DNA from: a bacterium 1xD8-48
Lineage (GTDB): Bacteria > Bacillota > Clostridia > Lachnospirales > Lachnospiraceae
NCBI GenBank assembly: GCA_009917455.1
Contig: QZDS01000001.1
Span: forward strand, 310,001-374,000
Direction of reading: 5' to 3'
Length of the DNA: 64,000 bases
Positions 34,165-41,063 of this stretch are shown one piece after another (the stretch's first letter is position 1; every line of letters starts with the position of its first letter). The notes below the pieces were generated by a model. That model was not told the origin of the DNA. It did no database searches and saw nothing but the letters and a program-made list of their open reading frames with translations. A program made the translations under genes and the position numbers.

Positions 34165-35088
34165 ATGGATACAAATTACATCATTGAAACAAAAAATCTG
34201 ACGAAGCAATACGGCTCACAAAAGAGTGTGGCTGACTTAAATATCCATGTGAAGCGTGGGAGAATTTATGGTCTGCTGGGCAGAAACGGAGCCGGAAAAA
34301 CCACTACCATGAAAATGCTGTTGGGCTTAACGAAGCCGACTTCCGGAGAGGTAAAAATCTGGGGAAAATCTTTGCCGGGGGACTCAATCAGGCTGCCCCG
34401 TATCGGCAGCCTGATTGAGTCCCCCGGCTTTTATCCTAATCTGACCGGCACAGAGAACCTGCGTATCTTTGCCACCCTGCGGGGGGTACCAAACAATCAT
34501 GCCATCAAAGATGCTCTGGATCTGGTAGGACTGCCCTACAAAGATAAAAAGCTCTTTTCTCAGTATTCTCTTGGTATGAAGCAGCGGCTTGCCATCGCCC
34601 TTGCCGTGATGCACGATCCAGAACTTTTGATTTTGGATGAGCCAATCAACGGACTTGATCCCATCGGTATTGCAGAAGTACGCTCCTTTATCCGGGAGCT
34701 TTGCGACGCAAGAGGAAAAACGATTCTGATTTCCAGTCACATTCTTTCGGAGATTTCCCTGCTGGCTGACGATATTGGGATTATCGACCACGGCGCATTG
34801 CTGGAAGAAGAAAGCCTTGCTGAGCTGGAGCAAAAAAGCAGTAAGCATATCCGGTTTACGCTCTCTGATACTGCACAGGCGGCAAGAATTTTGGAACGCA
34901 ATTTCCATGAAAACCATTTCTCCATACAGGACGACCACAATTTGCGCCTGCACAACCTTGATCTACCTGTGGGGAAAATTGTAACTGCCTTTGTAGAAAA
35001 CGGATTGGAGGTATCAGAGGCGCATACCTGTGAAGAAAGTCTTGAGGATTATTTCAAGAGAGTAACAGGGGGTGAGGGAATTGCTTAA
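34165..35088 (+). CDS. ABC ATPase, bacteriocin immunity/resistance type (LanF/BcrA-like)
   Basis: The 307-residue ATPase has Walker A GRNGAGKTTTMKMLLG, SLIESPGFYPNLTGTENL, signature YSLGMKQRLAIALA, Walker B LLILDEPINGLDP and switch ISSHILSEI, then a C-terminal segment typical of the BcrA/LanF group. These ATPases expel lantibiotics or bacitracin with two small permeases. ATG 34165 follows AGGAGG by eight bases. The coding region contains a perfect 24-bp inverted repeat (34374-34428) in the SLPGDSIRLPRIGSLIESPG stretch. The two permease genes and a YxeA-like gene follow. Confidence 0.9.
   Translation: MDTNYIIETKNLTKQYGSQKSVADLNIHVKRGRIYGLLGRNGAGKTTTMKMLLGLTKPTSGEVKIWGKSLPGDSIRLPRIGSLIESPGFYPNLTGTENLRIFATLRGVPNNHAIKDALDLVGLPYKDKKLFSQYSLGMKQRLAIALAVMHDPELLILDEPINGLDPIGIAEVRSFIRELCDARGKTILISSHILSEISLLADDIGIIDHGALLEEESLAELEQKSSKHIRFTLSDTAQAARILERNFHENHFSIQDDHNLRLHNLDLPVGKIVTAFVENGLEVSEAHTCEESLEDYFKRVTGGEGIA
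34374..34428 (+). repeat. Perfect 24-bp inverted repeat with 7-nt loop inside the ATPase gene
   Basis: Arms 34374-34397 and 34405-34428 are exact reverse complements (each contains GACTCAATCAGGCTGCC or its complement, flanked by CCGGGG/CCCCGG) around CCGTATC. The right arm encodes the conserved GSLIESPG, so the left arm (PGDSIRL) looks like an inverted copy of it. The mRNA would form a very stable 24-bp hairpin within the coding sequence. The reading frame stays open. Confidence 0.9.
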
Positions 35089-35866
35089 ACTGGTTCAATG
35101 TGAGTTCGCGAAATTGAAGAGAAAAAAAATCATCCCGCTTGTGTTTTTGTCCGCTTTTTTATTTCCTATTCCCATTACCTTTCTGATGGCAACACCGAGA
35201 ATGTTGGAGAAGTACCCAAATAAATCAGTCCTTTTTGATGGATTGTTCAATATGGTTATGGGATATGGCGTTATTTTTCTCTTGCCGTGTATCATCGGTG
35301 TCATTGCAGCAATGCTGTTTTTTATGGAACGGGACAATGACACTTTCAAAAATTTACGCACAATCCCGGTAACAAGTACACAGATGATTATGGCAAAGAT
35401 CATTGTGCTATTTATTTTTGGAGTTATCTTTTGCCTTGCTTCCATGCTTGCTACCATTGTTTGCGGCAGTTTCTCAATGGAAGTGCATGGTCTTACCTAT
35501 AAACTACTTGTTGCAGTTGAACTTGGAATATTCATTACAGCGGGAACTTTGCCGATTATCGTACTTGTGGTCTTTTTCAGCAAAACATACATCTTCTCCA
35601 TTCTGCTATGTGTGTTTTACAGTGTAGTGAGCCTTACCGTCGAAACATTGTTCGGAACATTGCCTAAATGGTTATGTTGGCTCATGCCTATCCCGCTTAC
35701 AACGCTCTGGGGTGCGGGAGATATGGTGAAACATGGGTTTCCATTGAATGTAAATGCCTTGGAAGCAATTATTCCCTCAACCTTTCAGACGGTTATCATT
35801 CTTGGGATAATGGCTGTTGCATCAATCTCATTGATCGACTTCTTATACAAGAAAAGGGGGGAATAA
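35072..35866 (+). CDS. Bacteriocin-immunity-type ABC permease (first of two, LanE-like)
   Basis: The 264-residue protein has six predicted membrane helices and begins MRELLKLVQCEFAKLKRKK, the short basic start common to LanE/LanG and BcrB-type permeases (ABC2_membrane_4). ERDNDTFKNLRTIPVTSTQMIMAK after helix 2 is also typical. Translation probably starts at GTG 35072, overlapping the ATPase gene by 17 bases. Together with the next permease it would form the membrane part of an exporter that protects against a lantibiotic or related peptide. Confidence 0.85.
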   Translation: MRELLKLVQCEFAKLKRKKIIPLVFLSAFLFPIPITFLMATPRMLEKYPNKSVLFDGLFNMVMGYGVIFLLPCIIGVIAAMLFFMERDNDTFKNLRTIPVTSTQMIMAKIIVLFIFGVIFCLASMLATIVCGSFSMEVHGLTYKLLVAVELGIFITAGTLPIIVLVVFFSKTYIFSILLCVFYSVVSLTVETLFGTLPKWLCWLMPIPLTTLWGAGDMVKHGFPLNVNALEAIIPSTFQTVIILGIMAVASISLIDFLYKKRGE

Positions 35867-35867
35867 A

Positions 35868-36647
35868 ATGTATCGGATCATTAAAACAGAATTATGGAAG
35901 TTAAAGCGGTATCATATCATTTGGGCTGGTATTCTGCTAATGCTTCTTTCCGTTGGAATTACTCTTTTTGCTTCTACTGCATTAGATGGTACAGTTTGGA
36001 CTTTCCCTCATTTGGTCGAACGCGTCATTCAAAATAATACGACAACCATTTTTCCTATGTGCATTACTCTGATTGCAGGATATATCATTGCTCGTGAAAA
36101 ATCAGATGATACCTTAAAAAGCATTATGACAATACCTGTTTCCTACCCTGCGTTGATTGGCGGAAAACTGATTGTTTGCGGTTTCCTGTCCGTATTTTTG
36201 GGTATGGCAAGTACATTTTTTACTGTCGCTGCGGAATTACTTGTTGGCTTTCCGGGATTTTCGGTAACAGCCGTAATACAGGCTTTGATACAGATCACCC
36301 TTAATACCTTATTTTTGTATATAGCCGTAACTCCGATTATAGCCTTTACCGCCCGTATTCCTAACGGGCACATGATAGGTGTTATTCTTGCATTTGTCTA
36401 TGGCTACGGGGGAATGTTCGCAGCCGGAAATATGTCCCTTGCAAATCTCTATCCGATTACAGCGAGTATGGGACTGATCCAGTACCGAAGCCATGATGCG
36501 GCTGTTCATTGGAATATAGGCTTATGCAGCCTAAGTATGATAGTCGTCTTATTGATTTCTGTGGCTATTGTAGTTACAACAAAAAATGTTTCATCCGCAA
36601 AAGTTGTTAAAAAGCCGAAAAAAACCGCCCTCAAAAAAGGCTGGTAA
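35868..36647 (+). CDS. Bacteriocin-immunity-type ABC permease (second, LanG-like)
   Basis: The 259-residue protein has the same plan as its neighbour: MYRIIKTELWKLKRYHI, then about six helices with REKSDDTLKSIMTIPVSYPALIGGK after helix 2. The start ATG lies one base after the previous stop, with AAAGGGGGGAATAAA as ribosome site. The repeated kinship with the upstream permease indicates a heterodimeric exporter driven by the LanF-like ATPase. Confidence 0.85.
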   Translation: MYRIIKTELWKLKRYHIIWAGILLMLLSVGITLFASTALDGTVWTFPHLVERVIQNNTTTIFPMCITLIAGYIIAREKSDDTLKSIMTIPVSYPALIGGKLIVCGFLSVFLGMASTFFTVAAELLVGFPGFSVTAVIQALIQITLNTLFLYIAVTPIIAFTARIPNGHMIGVILAFVYGYGGMFAAGNMSLANLYPITASMGLIQYRSHDAAVHWNIGLCSLSMIVVLLISVAIVVTTKNVSSAKVVKKPKKTALKKGW

Positions 36648-36663
36648 ACAGGAGGACTTACAC

Positions 36664-37032
36664 ATGAAGAAAAAAATATTGATTGGGATTGGTGCCGGTG
36701 CTTTCGTGGCAATCTGTTTTGGTATTTTCCTGCTTTCAGGTGCAGGCAGCACCTATTACTATTCACAGATCGACAACACCAAGATCGAGCAGACGGGATC
36801 TGCCGGAGGTGTAATTAACTTTGGGGGAAGCATGGACTACTCCTACACGCTGCGTTGTTATGACGAGGACGGAAACGAAAAGGACATTACCTTTGGAACA
36901 TCGAGGGAATTGAAAGAGGACGCCTTTATTCGTCTGACGGTAATGCCCATTCGTGGAGTGCTGGAATGGGTTGAAGTTCAGTATGACGAGCTTCCCACAG
37001 CCGTACAAAAAGAATATACAGCACCGCAATAA
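36664..37032 (+). CDS. YxeA-family (DUF1093) secreted/anchored protein
   Basis: ATG 36664 behind AGGAGGACTTACAC gives a 122-residue protein with an N-terminal hydrophobic helix (ILIGIGAGAFVAICFGIFLL) and an OB-like outer domain (YYYSQIDNTKIEQ, SYTLRCYDEDGNEKDITFGTSRELKEDAFIRL, WVEVQYDELP). This is the YxeA pattern. YxeA genes commonly sit next to bacitracin or lantibiotic ABC transporters, as here, though their biochemical role is not established. It is the last gene of the cassette and is followed by GC-rich hairpins. Confidence 0.8.
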   Translation: MKKKILIGIGAGAFVAICFGIFLLSGAGSTYYYSQIDNTKIEQTGSAGGVINFGGSMDYSYTLRCYDEDGNEKDITFGTSRELKEDAFIRLTVMPIRGVLEWVEVQYDELPTAVQKEYTAPQ

Positions 37033-37066
37033 AGAGAATAGATAATTGATTATCACCTAAAATATA

Positions 37067-37162
37067 GCTGCCGCACGACGGCAAAAGAAAAAAAGCCGTC
37101 GTACAGCAGACACATTTTCACGCGCCTATGAAACGGCGGCTTTGATTTTCAGAGCCGCCGTT
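37067..37162. repeat. Two GC-rich hairpins after the immunity cassette
   Basis: ACGACGGC/GCCGTCGT (37075-37082 and 37095-37102), flanked by a further GCTG/CAGC, encloses an A-rich loop. AACGGCGGCT/AGCCGCCGTT (37132-37141 and 37153-37162) is a second stem. Neither has a full T tract. They may be termination signals or the edge of the mobile segment that carries the cassette. Confidence 0.55.
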
Positions 37163-37209
37163 CCTTTTCGTCTATCCTAAATCAACGACGACCTAACACC
37201 GTGTAAATC

Positions 37210-37257
37210 CACGGCGGCATATAGGAGGATTGCCGCCGTGTCTATTTTTGCCTTTTT
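37210..37257 (+). terminator. Rho-independent terminator
   Basis: CACGGCGGCA (37210-37219) pairs perfectly with TGCCGCCGTG (37231-37240). The stem is followed by TCTATTTTTGCCTTTTTT. It ends the ABC immunity/YxeA operon, 177 bases after its last stop. The stretch from here to 37473 holds no gene I can support. Confidence 0.8.
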
Positions 37258-37473
37258 TCACAATACCCATAATCTGCACCAACTAAAAAAAGCGTAGCTC
37301 CCCCTCCGGGGCAGTCTGGTTATGGATATGCTGTCATCCCCATTGGCAATGGTAGCTTATGACAACAGGTTGATGTGCCTGGCGGACACATTTCAACACA
37401 CTCTCCCCTGTACATATCAATTTCCCCTCTCATGTGTTTTTGTTCCTTATGTGTATGATGCCCTTTCGCCCTC

Positions 37474-37878
37474 CTACCGGCATTGGCGCATCAGCTTTAC
37501 CATTTTTTCAATTTCAGAAAAATCCTCTTCATTTTCCAAATCAATCCACGAATTCCCGCCAGACAAAATGTAAGGCGCACGTTTCACCAATTCCGACAAC
37601 ATACTTCCCGCCGTTTTTCCTGTCTCGTCTGTGTATATCTTCCACCTGCATTTCTGAAAATTATATAAAATCAGCTCTCCGTCCATGTTTCCTGTAATAT
37701 CTGCAAGTTCAGGTTCATAATATCCGCCTGTTTCCCTGTCGCAGATTCGTATATATGCAGAAGCCAATTCTCTATATGGAATCTGAAATTTTCCTGATAT
37801 TGTATCCGTTATTTTAATACTTTTTCCCGTAAACTCTACTTTCTGGGGTTTCAATGTAATGTTCAAATATTTTTCCAT
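37474..37878 (-). CDS. Unknown 134-residue protein, candidate target of the invertible promoter
   Basis: The soluble product MEKYLNITLKPQKVEFTGKS and on has alternating beta-like segments (GKFQIPYRELASAYIRIC, GELILYNFQKCRWKIY) and a C-terminal helix (EEDFSEIEKMVKLMRQ), suggesting a small beta-rich fold capped by a helix, perhaps PH-like. I cannot name a family. AAGGG lies 12 bases before the ATG. The start codon is only 40 bases from the left arm of the invertible segment. If that segment flips, its promoter would transcribe this gene with a leader of about 115 bases. As sequenced, no other promoter is obvious. Confidence 0.65.
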   Translation of the reverse strand: MEKYLNITLKPQKVEFTGKSIKITDTISGKFQIPYRELASAYIRICDRETGGYYEPELADITGNMDGELILYNFQKCRWKIYTDETGKTAGSMLSELVKRAPYILSGGNSWIDLENEEDFSEIEKMVKLMRQCR

Positions 37879-37917
37879 TTTTTCAACATACCCTTAAGCC
37901 ACCATAATTGCTGCCTG

Positions 37918-37944
37918 TTCGGAAAAGTACACTTTGGCGAATGG
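37918..37944 (+). repeat. Left inverted repeat of the invertible segment
   Basis: This 27-bp arm is the exact reverse complement of 38062-38088. It has the structure of a serine-invertase crossover site: half-site TTCGGAAAAGT, central AC, half-site ACTTTGGCGAA, then TGG. The two half-sites match each other in 9 of 11 positions as a dyad. Confidence 0.9.
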
Positions 37945-37976
37945 CATTTCTTTTCCCATACAGGGAACAAAACAGG

Positions 37977-38005
37977 TTGACAGTATGCGGAAAAATACAT
38001 ATAAT
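37977..38005 (+). promoter_or_regulatory. Perfect-consensus sigma-70 promoter inside the inverted repeats
   Basis: TTGACA (37977-37982), a 17-base spacer and TATAAT (38000-38005) form an ideal vegetative promoter. Transcription would start near 38012 and run right through the right repeat. There is no plus-strand gene downstream, so in this orientation its RNA would be antisense to the recombinase gene. Confidence 0.85.
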
Positions 38006-38061
38006 GCAGTTAGAAACAGTTTTAAATCAAAAATGGTTGCGTATGCATGTCTCCATATTTC

Positions 38062-38088
38062 CCATTCGCCAAAGTGTACTTTTCCGAA
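38062..38088 (+). repeat. Right inverted repeat of the invertible segment
   Basis: Exact reverse complement of 37918-37944. On this strand it reads CCA, then half-site TTCGCCAAAGT, central GT, half-site ACTTTTCCGAA. The central dinucleotide is inverted relative to the left site, which for a serine recombinase gives inversion rather than deletion. Confidence 0.9.
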
Positions 38089-38179
38089 ATAATTCCGGCA
38101 GATAGAACAAACGGTATCTCACTATCCCGCTATAGGTAGTCAGAAGCCGTAAAAAAATTTGCTATCGCGATTCCGCACT

Positions 38180-38794
38180 TTATAATTCCACATTCCTGCT
38201 TTTTTCGTATACTTTTGCCCTCTCATAAAATGTTGTCTGCGGCATTCCGCACTCTCTGGCAGCCTCTGTTACAGAGAGTTTTTTCATACACCATTTTTGA
38301 CAGACTTCATGAAAATTTTCCGGCAGAGGCCTTGGGGTTCTGCCAAACCGCACTCCCCGTTCCTTTGCCGCCGCAATGCCTTCCGCCTGCCTCTGCCTGA
38401 TGTTTATTCGCTCGTTTTCCGCAACATAGCTTAAAAGTGCAAGTACAATATCCGCAAGAAATGTTCCCATTAAATCTTTTCCGCGCCGGGTATCAAGCAG
38501 CGGCATATCCAGAACACAAATATCAACCTTTTTTTCTTTCGTAATTACTTTCCACTGTTCCAGAATTTCCTCATAATTTCTGCCGAGACGGTCAATACTC
38601 TTAATAAAAATGACGTCGTCCGGCCGCACTTTTTTCATGAGCTGCCTGTACATAGGCCGATTAAAGTCCTTGCCTGACTGCTTATCGGTATAAATATTAT
38701 GTTTCGGCACCTCCATCTGCTGCATGGCGATTATCTGCCTGTCCTCATTTTGATTTCTGTCGCTTACACGCACATATCCGTATATATTTCCCAT
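38180..38794 (-). CDS. Serine recombinase (DNA invertase/resolvase family)
   Basis: The 204-residue enzyme starts at ATG 38794 behind AAAGGAGAGGAT. The catalytic domain has YVRVS with nucleophile Ser 11, the arginine-rich active site IKSIDRLGRNYEEI and RRGKDLMGTFLADIVLALLSYVAENERINIRQRQAEGI, the E helix used for dimerisation. A C-terminal helix-turn-helix follows (LSVTEAARECGMPQTTFYERAKVY). Size and layout are those of Hin/Pin invertases and Tn3-type resolvases, not large serine integrases. It lies next to paired crossover-like sites that bound a promoter, so inversion of that segment is its likely job. It may be self-limited by antisense RNA from that promoter. Confidence 0.92.
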   Translation of the reverse strand: MGNIYGYVRVSDRNQNEDRQIIAMQQMEVPKHNIYTDKQSGKDFNRPMYRQLMKKVRPDDVIFIKSIDRLGRNYEEILEQWKVITKEKKVDICVLDMPLLDTRRGKDLMGTFLADIVLALLSYVAENERINIRQRQAEGIAAAKERGVRFGRTPRPLPENFHEVCQKWCMKKLSVTEAARECGMPQTTFYERAKVYEKSRNVEL

Positions 38795-38870
38795 ATCCTC
38801 TCCTTTCGACAATGTTTTACAAGTTCCAATATATACGGAATTATTACATAATAAAGAGTCTGTATCATAT

Positions 38871-38893
38871 AAAAAAAGCCGGGATTTCTCCCG
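38871..38893 (-). terminator. Rho-independent terminator after the DUF3842 gene
   Basis: On the minus strand CGGGA-GAAA-TCCCG (38880-38893) is followed by GCTTTTTTT (38871-38879). It lies 70 bases after the DUF3842 stop and before the recombinase start, separating the two units. Confidence 0.7.
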
Positions 38894-38962
38894 ACATTTT
38901 TTCATATATTACGCACCAGTTATTAAGCTTTTGCCCCGCTGCATTCGTCAAATGGATGCTTC

Positions 38963-39391
38963 TTATCTGCCTGACTCATTACCTGCGGGAATAATCTTCC
39001 GAATCTCCACCACCACCCCGTCTATCAGCCTTGCCATGGACAAATCTGAAACTCCCACGACATAATTATCACAGTGGTTCACCGGAATCAGAATCCGTTT
39101 TGCCCGGCTCTGTCCGATTGCAACTGCCATAGCCGGCGTGATTTCCCCGAGCAGGGAATCCGCAATGACGATTCCAATAGGCCCTATGATGATATCCGCC
39201 TTTCGGCAGCACACCGCTGCCGCATTTTCTCCGGTGGCCGCCTCGTCGGCCCCGGCTTTCAGCATGGCGGAGGTTGCCGCGCTGTTGGTTCCCACCGCAG
39301 TCACGGGCTGGCCGGGAAAATTCTTTTTTATGGCGGTGATGACCTGTTTCCCGATACCGCCTCCCTGTGCGTCGATTACTAAAATATTCAT
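38963..39391 (-). CDS. DUF3842 family protein
   Basis: The 142-residue product begins MNILVIDAQGGGIGKQVI, the signature start of DUF3842, followed by TAVGTNSAATSAMLKAGADEAATGENA and ADIIIGPIGIVIADSLLGEITPAMA. The Gly-rich first loop and alternating beta/alpha pattern suggest a nucleotide-binding Rossmann-like fold. The function is not known. The family is common in Clostridia. ATG 39391 follows GAGGTATGG. A terminator follows at 38871-38893. Confidence 0.85.
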   Translation of the reverse strand: MNILVIDAQGGGIGKQVITAIKKNFPGQPVTAVGTNSAATSAMLKAGADEAATGENAAAVCCRKADIIIGPIGIVIADSLLGEITPAMAVAIGQSRAKRILIPVNHCDNYVVGVSDLSMARLIDGVVVEIRKIIPAGNESGR

Positions 39392-39524
39392 TCCATACCT
39401 CGATTTATAGTTCCGCAGATGCCCTTTGGCACACATTTGTCTGGAAGAAACTGATGCTATTTCGTGTCCTCAATTTCTTCCGTGCGCTCTCAGGCATCTG
39501 CCATTCTACTTCTACAATTCTTTC

Positions 39525-41030
39525 CTACAAATGATACAGCTTCGTATATTTCTCCACCAGATAATTAATGTAATAATCGGGATTGAAATGCTCCCCTGTG
39601 GCCAGAACCAGAATCCCGTCGGCTGTTTTAGCCGCGCCGTACCGATGAATCTTTTCTCTCAGCCAGTTGCTGATAACATGGAAATCTCCCTTTCGCAACG
39701 CTTCCACAACAGGAATTTCCTTCTCCATGGCATGGAAAAACTGAGCAGCATAGGCGCTTCCAAGGGCGTAAGTCGGAAAATAGCCGAAATCCCCGGCGCT
39801 CCAGTGGATATCCTGCAAAATCCCCTCCGAGGAACGGGCGGCGCAAACGCCGAGATATGACTGGTATTTGTCGTTCCAGAGCTTTTCCAGCTCACATGTT
39901 TCCACATGACCGCCGAAGATTTCCTTCTCCAGCTCATAACGAATCAGCACATGCACCGGATAGGTCAGTTCGTCCGCCTCTGTGCGGATAAGGGAAGGTC
40001 TGGACACATTTACCATTTCCATAAAACATTCCAAAGAAATCTTTCCAAGCTTATCCGGAAAACGCTTTTGCAGCTTCGGGTAATTGCTCTCCCAGAAGGC
40101 CGGATTTCTGCCGATATGATTTTCCATCAGCCGGGACTGGCTTTCATGCATGGCGGAGCCGATTGCGTCCTTTAATGCGGTTCCGTCATATTTTTCCTCC
40201 ACCTGCAGCGCGTACAGGGCATGTCCGTACTCATGGACTGTCGATAAAATGGCGGACATCAGGCTGTTTTTATGATAGTGAGTGGTGATTCTGGCCTCCT
40301 TTGCGGAGAAAAATTCCGTAAAAGGGTGCTTGGAAACGCCCATATAGCAGCAGTCTCTGTCAACCTGCATGTAATCCTTCAGTTCTTCCAGAAAGGCTTC
40401 CTGCTCCTTTACATCATAATCGGCAAACAGGACGGAATCGTCGATTTTCCTGCCCCTCTCCTGAATTTCACGGATAAGGGGAAGCAGCTTTTCCTTCACT
40501 CTGGCAAAAAAGCTGTCGTACATTTCGGCGCCTGTTCCCATCTCATAGCGGTCAAGCAGATAGTCGTAATCAGAACAGCTTTTATCCAGAAAGTTAAGAA
40601 CCTCCTTCTGGCTCTCTATCACCTTTTCCAGATATGGCGCAAACATGGAAAAATCATTTTTTGCCTTTGCCTGCTCCCAGATACTCTGGCTGTCCGCCAG
40701 AATCTGCTTTCTTCTGATATACACTTCCTTGGGAAGCTTTCTTACGTCCTCAATCAGGCGGAAGTAAAGCGCCAGCTCCTTTTTCAGTTCGCTTTCCTCC
40801 CCTGCATTCTGGTACATATCCTCCAGACGCTTTAAATGCTCCGGCTTCATCTGATAAGAAAAGGCTTCGCCGGACAAAACAGCAAGCATCTTATTCCTGT
40901 AGGGAACCCCCGCTTTGGGGGCTGCAGTTGCCAAATCAAAATACAGCGTGCTGCCGGCAAGCTGATAGGCGGCGCAAATCTCCTTGTATTCTTCAAAAAA
41001 TTTTAAATCTTCGTTAGTTATCATGTTCAT
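39525..41030 (-). CDS. M32-family metallocarboxypeptidase
   Basis: The 501-residue product has the M32 zinc motif HEYGH (residues 266-270), the companion SAMHESQSRLMENHIGR with the third ligand Glu, and RPSLIRTEADELTYPVHVLIRYELE near the C terminus. M32 enzymes remove C-terminal residues from peptides in the cytoplasm; no signal peptide is present. ATG 41030 follows AGAGGACAAA; another ATG two codons on is possible. It lies 33 bases after eutH in the same direction, with no functional link evident. Confidence 0.92.
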   Translation of the reverse strand: MNMITNEDLKFFEEYKEICAAYQLAGSTLYFDLATAAPKAGVPYRNKMLAVLSGEAFSYQMKPEHLKRLEDMYQNAGEESELKKELALYFRLIEDVRKLPKEVYIRRKQILADSQSIWEQAKAKNDFSMFAPYLEKVIESQKEVLNFLDKSCSDYDYLLDRYEMGTGAEMYDSFFARVKEKLLPLIREIQERGRKIDDSVLFADYDVKEQEAFLEELKDYMQVDRDCCYMGVSKHPFTEFFSAKEARITTHYHKNSLMSAILSTVHEYGHALYALQVEEKYDGTALKDAIGSAMHESQSRLMENHIGRNPAFWESNYPKLQKRFPDKLGKISLECFMEMVNVSRPSLIRTEADELTYPVHVLIRYELEKEIFGGHVETCELEKLWNDKYQSYLGVCAARSSEGILQDIHWSAGDFGYFPTYALGSAYAAQFFHAMEKEIPVVEALRKGDFHVISNWLREKIHRYGAAKTADGILVLATGEHFNPDYYINYLVEKYTKLYHL

Positions 41031-41063
41031 TTTGTCCTCTTTCCCTCGCAACAAAATATTATT

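Larger units (their letters stand above)
37918..38088. promoter_or_regulatory. Candidate invertible promoter segment (phase-variation switch)
   Basis: A 171-bp segment has perfect 27-bp inverted repeats at its ends and 117 bp between them. It contains no gene but a perfect-consensus promoter (37977-38005) pointing right in this sequence. A serine recombinase of the invertase/resolvase group is encoded 91 bases away. Crossover between oppositely oriented sites would flip the promoter. Current orientation reads antisense into the recombinase gene; the flipped orientation reads leftward into the 134-residue gene. The same layout is known for bacterial invertons. Inversion itself is inferred. Confidence 0.8.

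Noticed and set aside
34374-34428. Intrinsic terminator within the ATPase gene
   Set aside because: The stem is strong but no T run follows (CTTTTATCC is interrupted) and the reading frame continues through intact domains.
37918-38088. MITE or IS remnant as explanation for the 171-bp inverted-repeat segment
   Set aside because: No convincing target-site duplication flanks the repeats. The repeats have serine-recombinase site structure, an ideal promoter lies inside and an invertase gene is adjacent, so a promoter switch fits better. A MITE cannot be excluded entirely.
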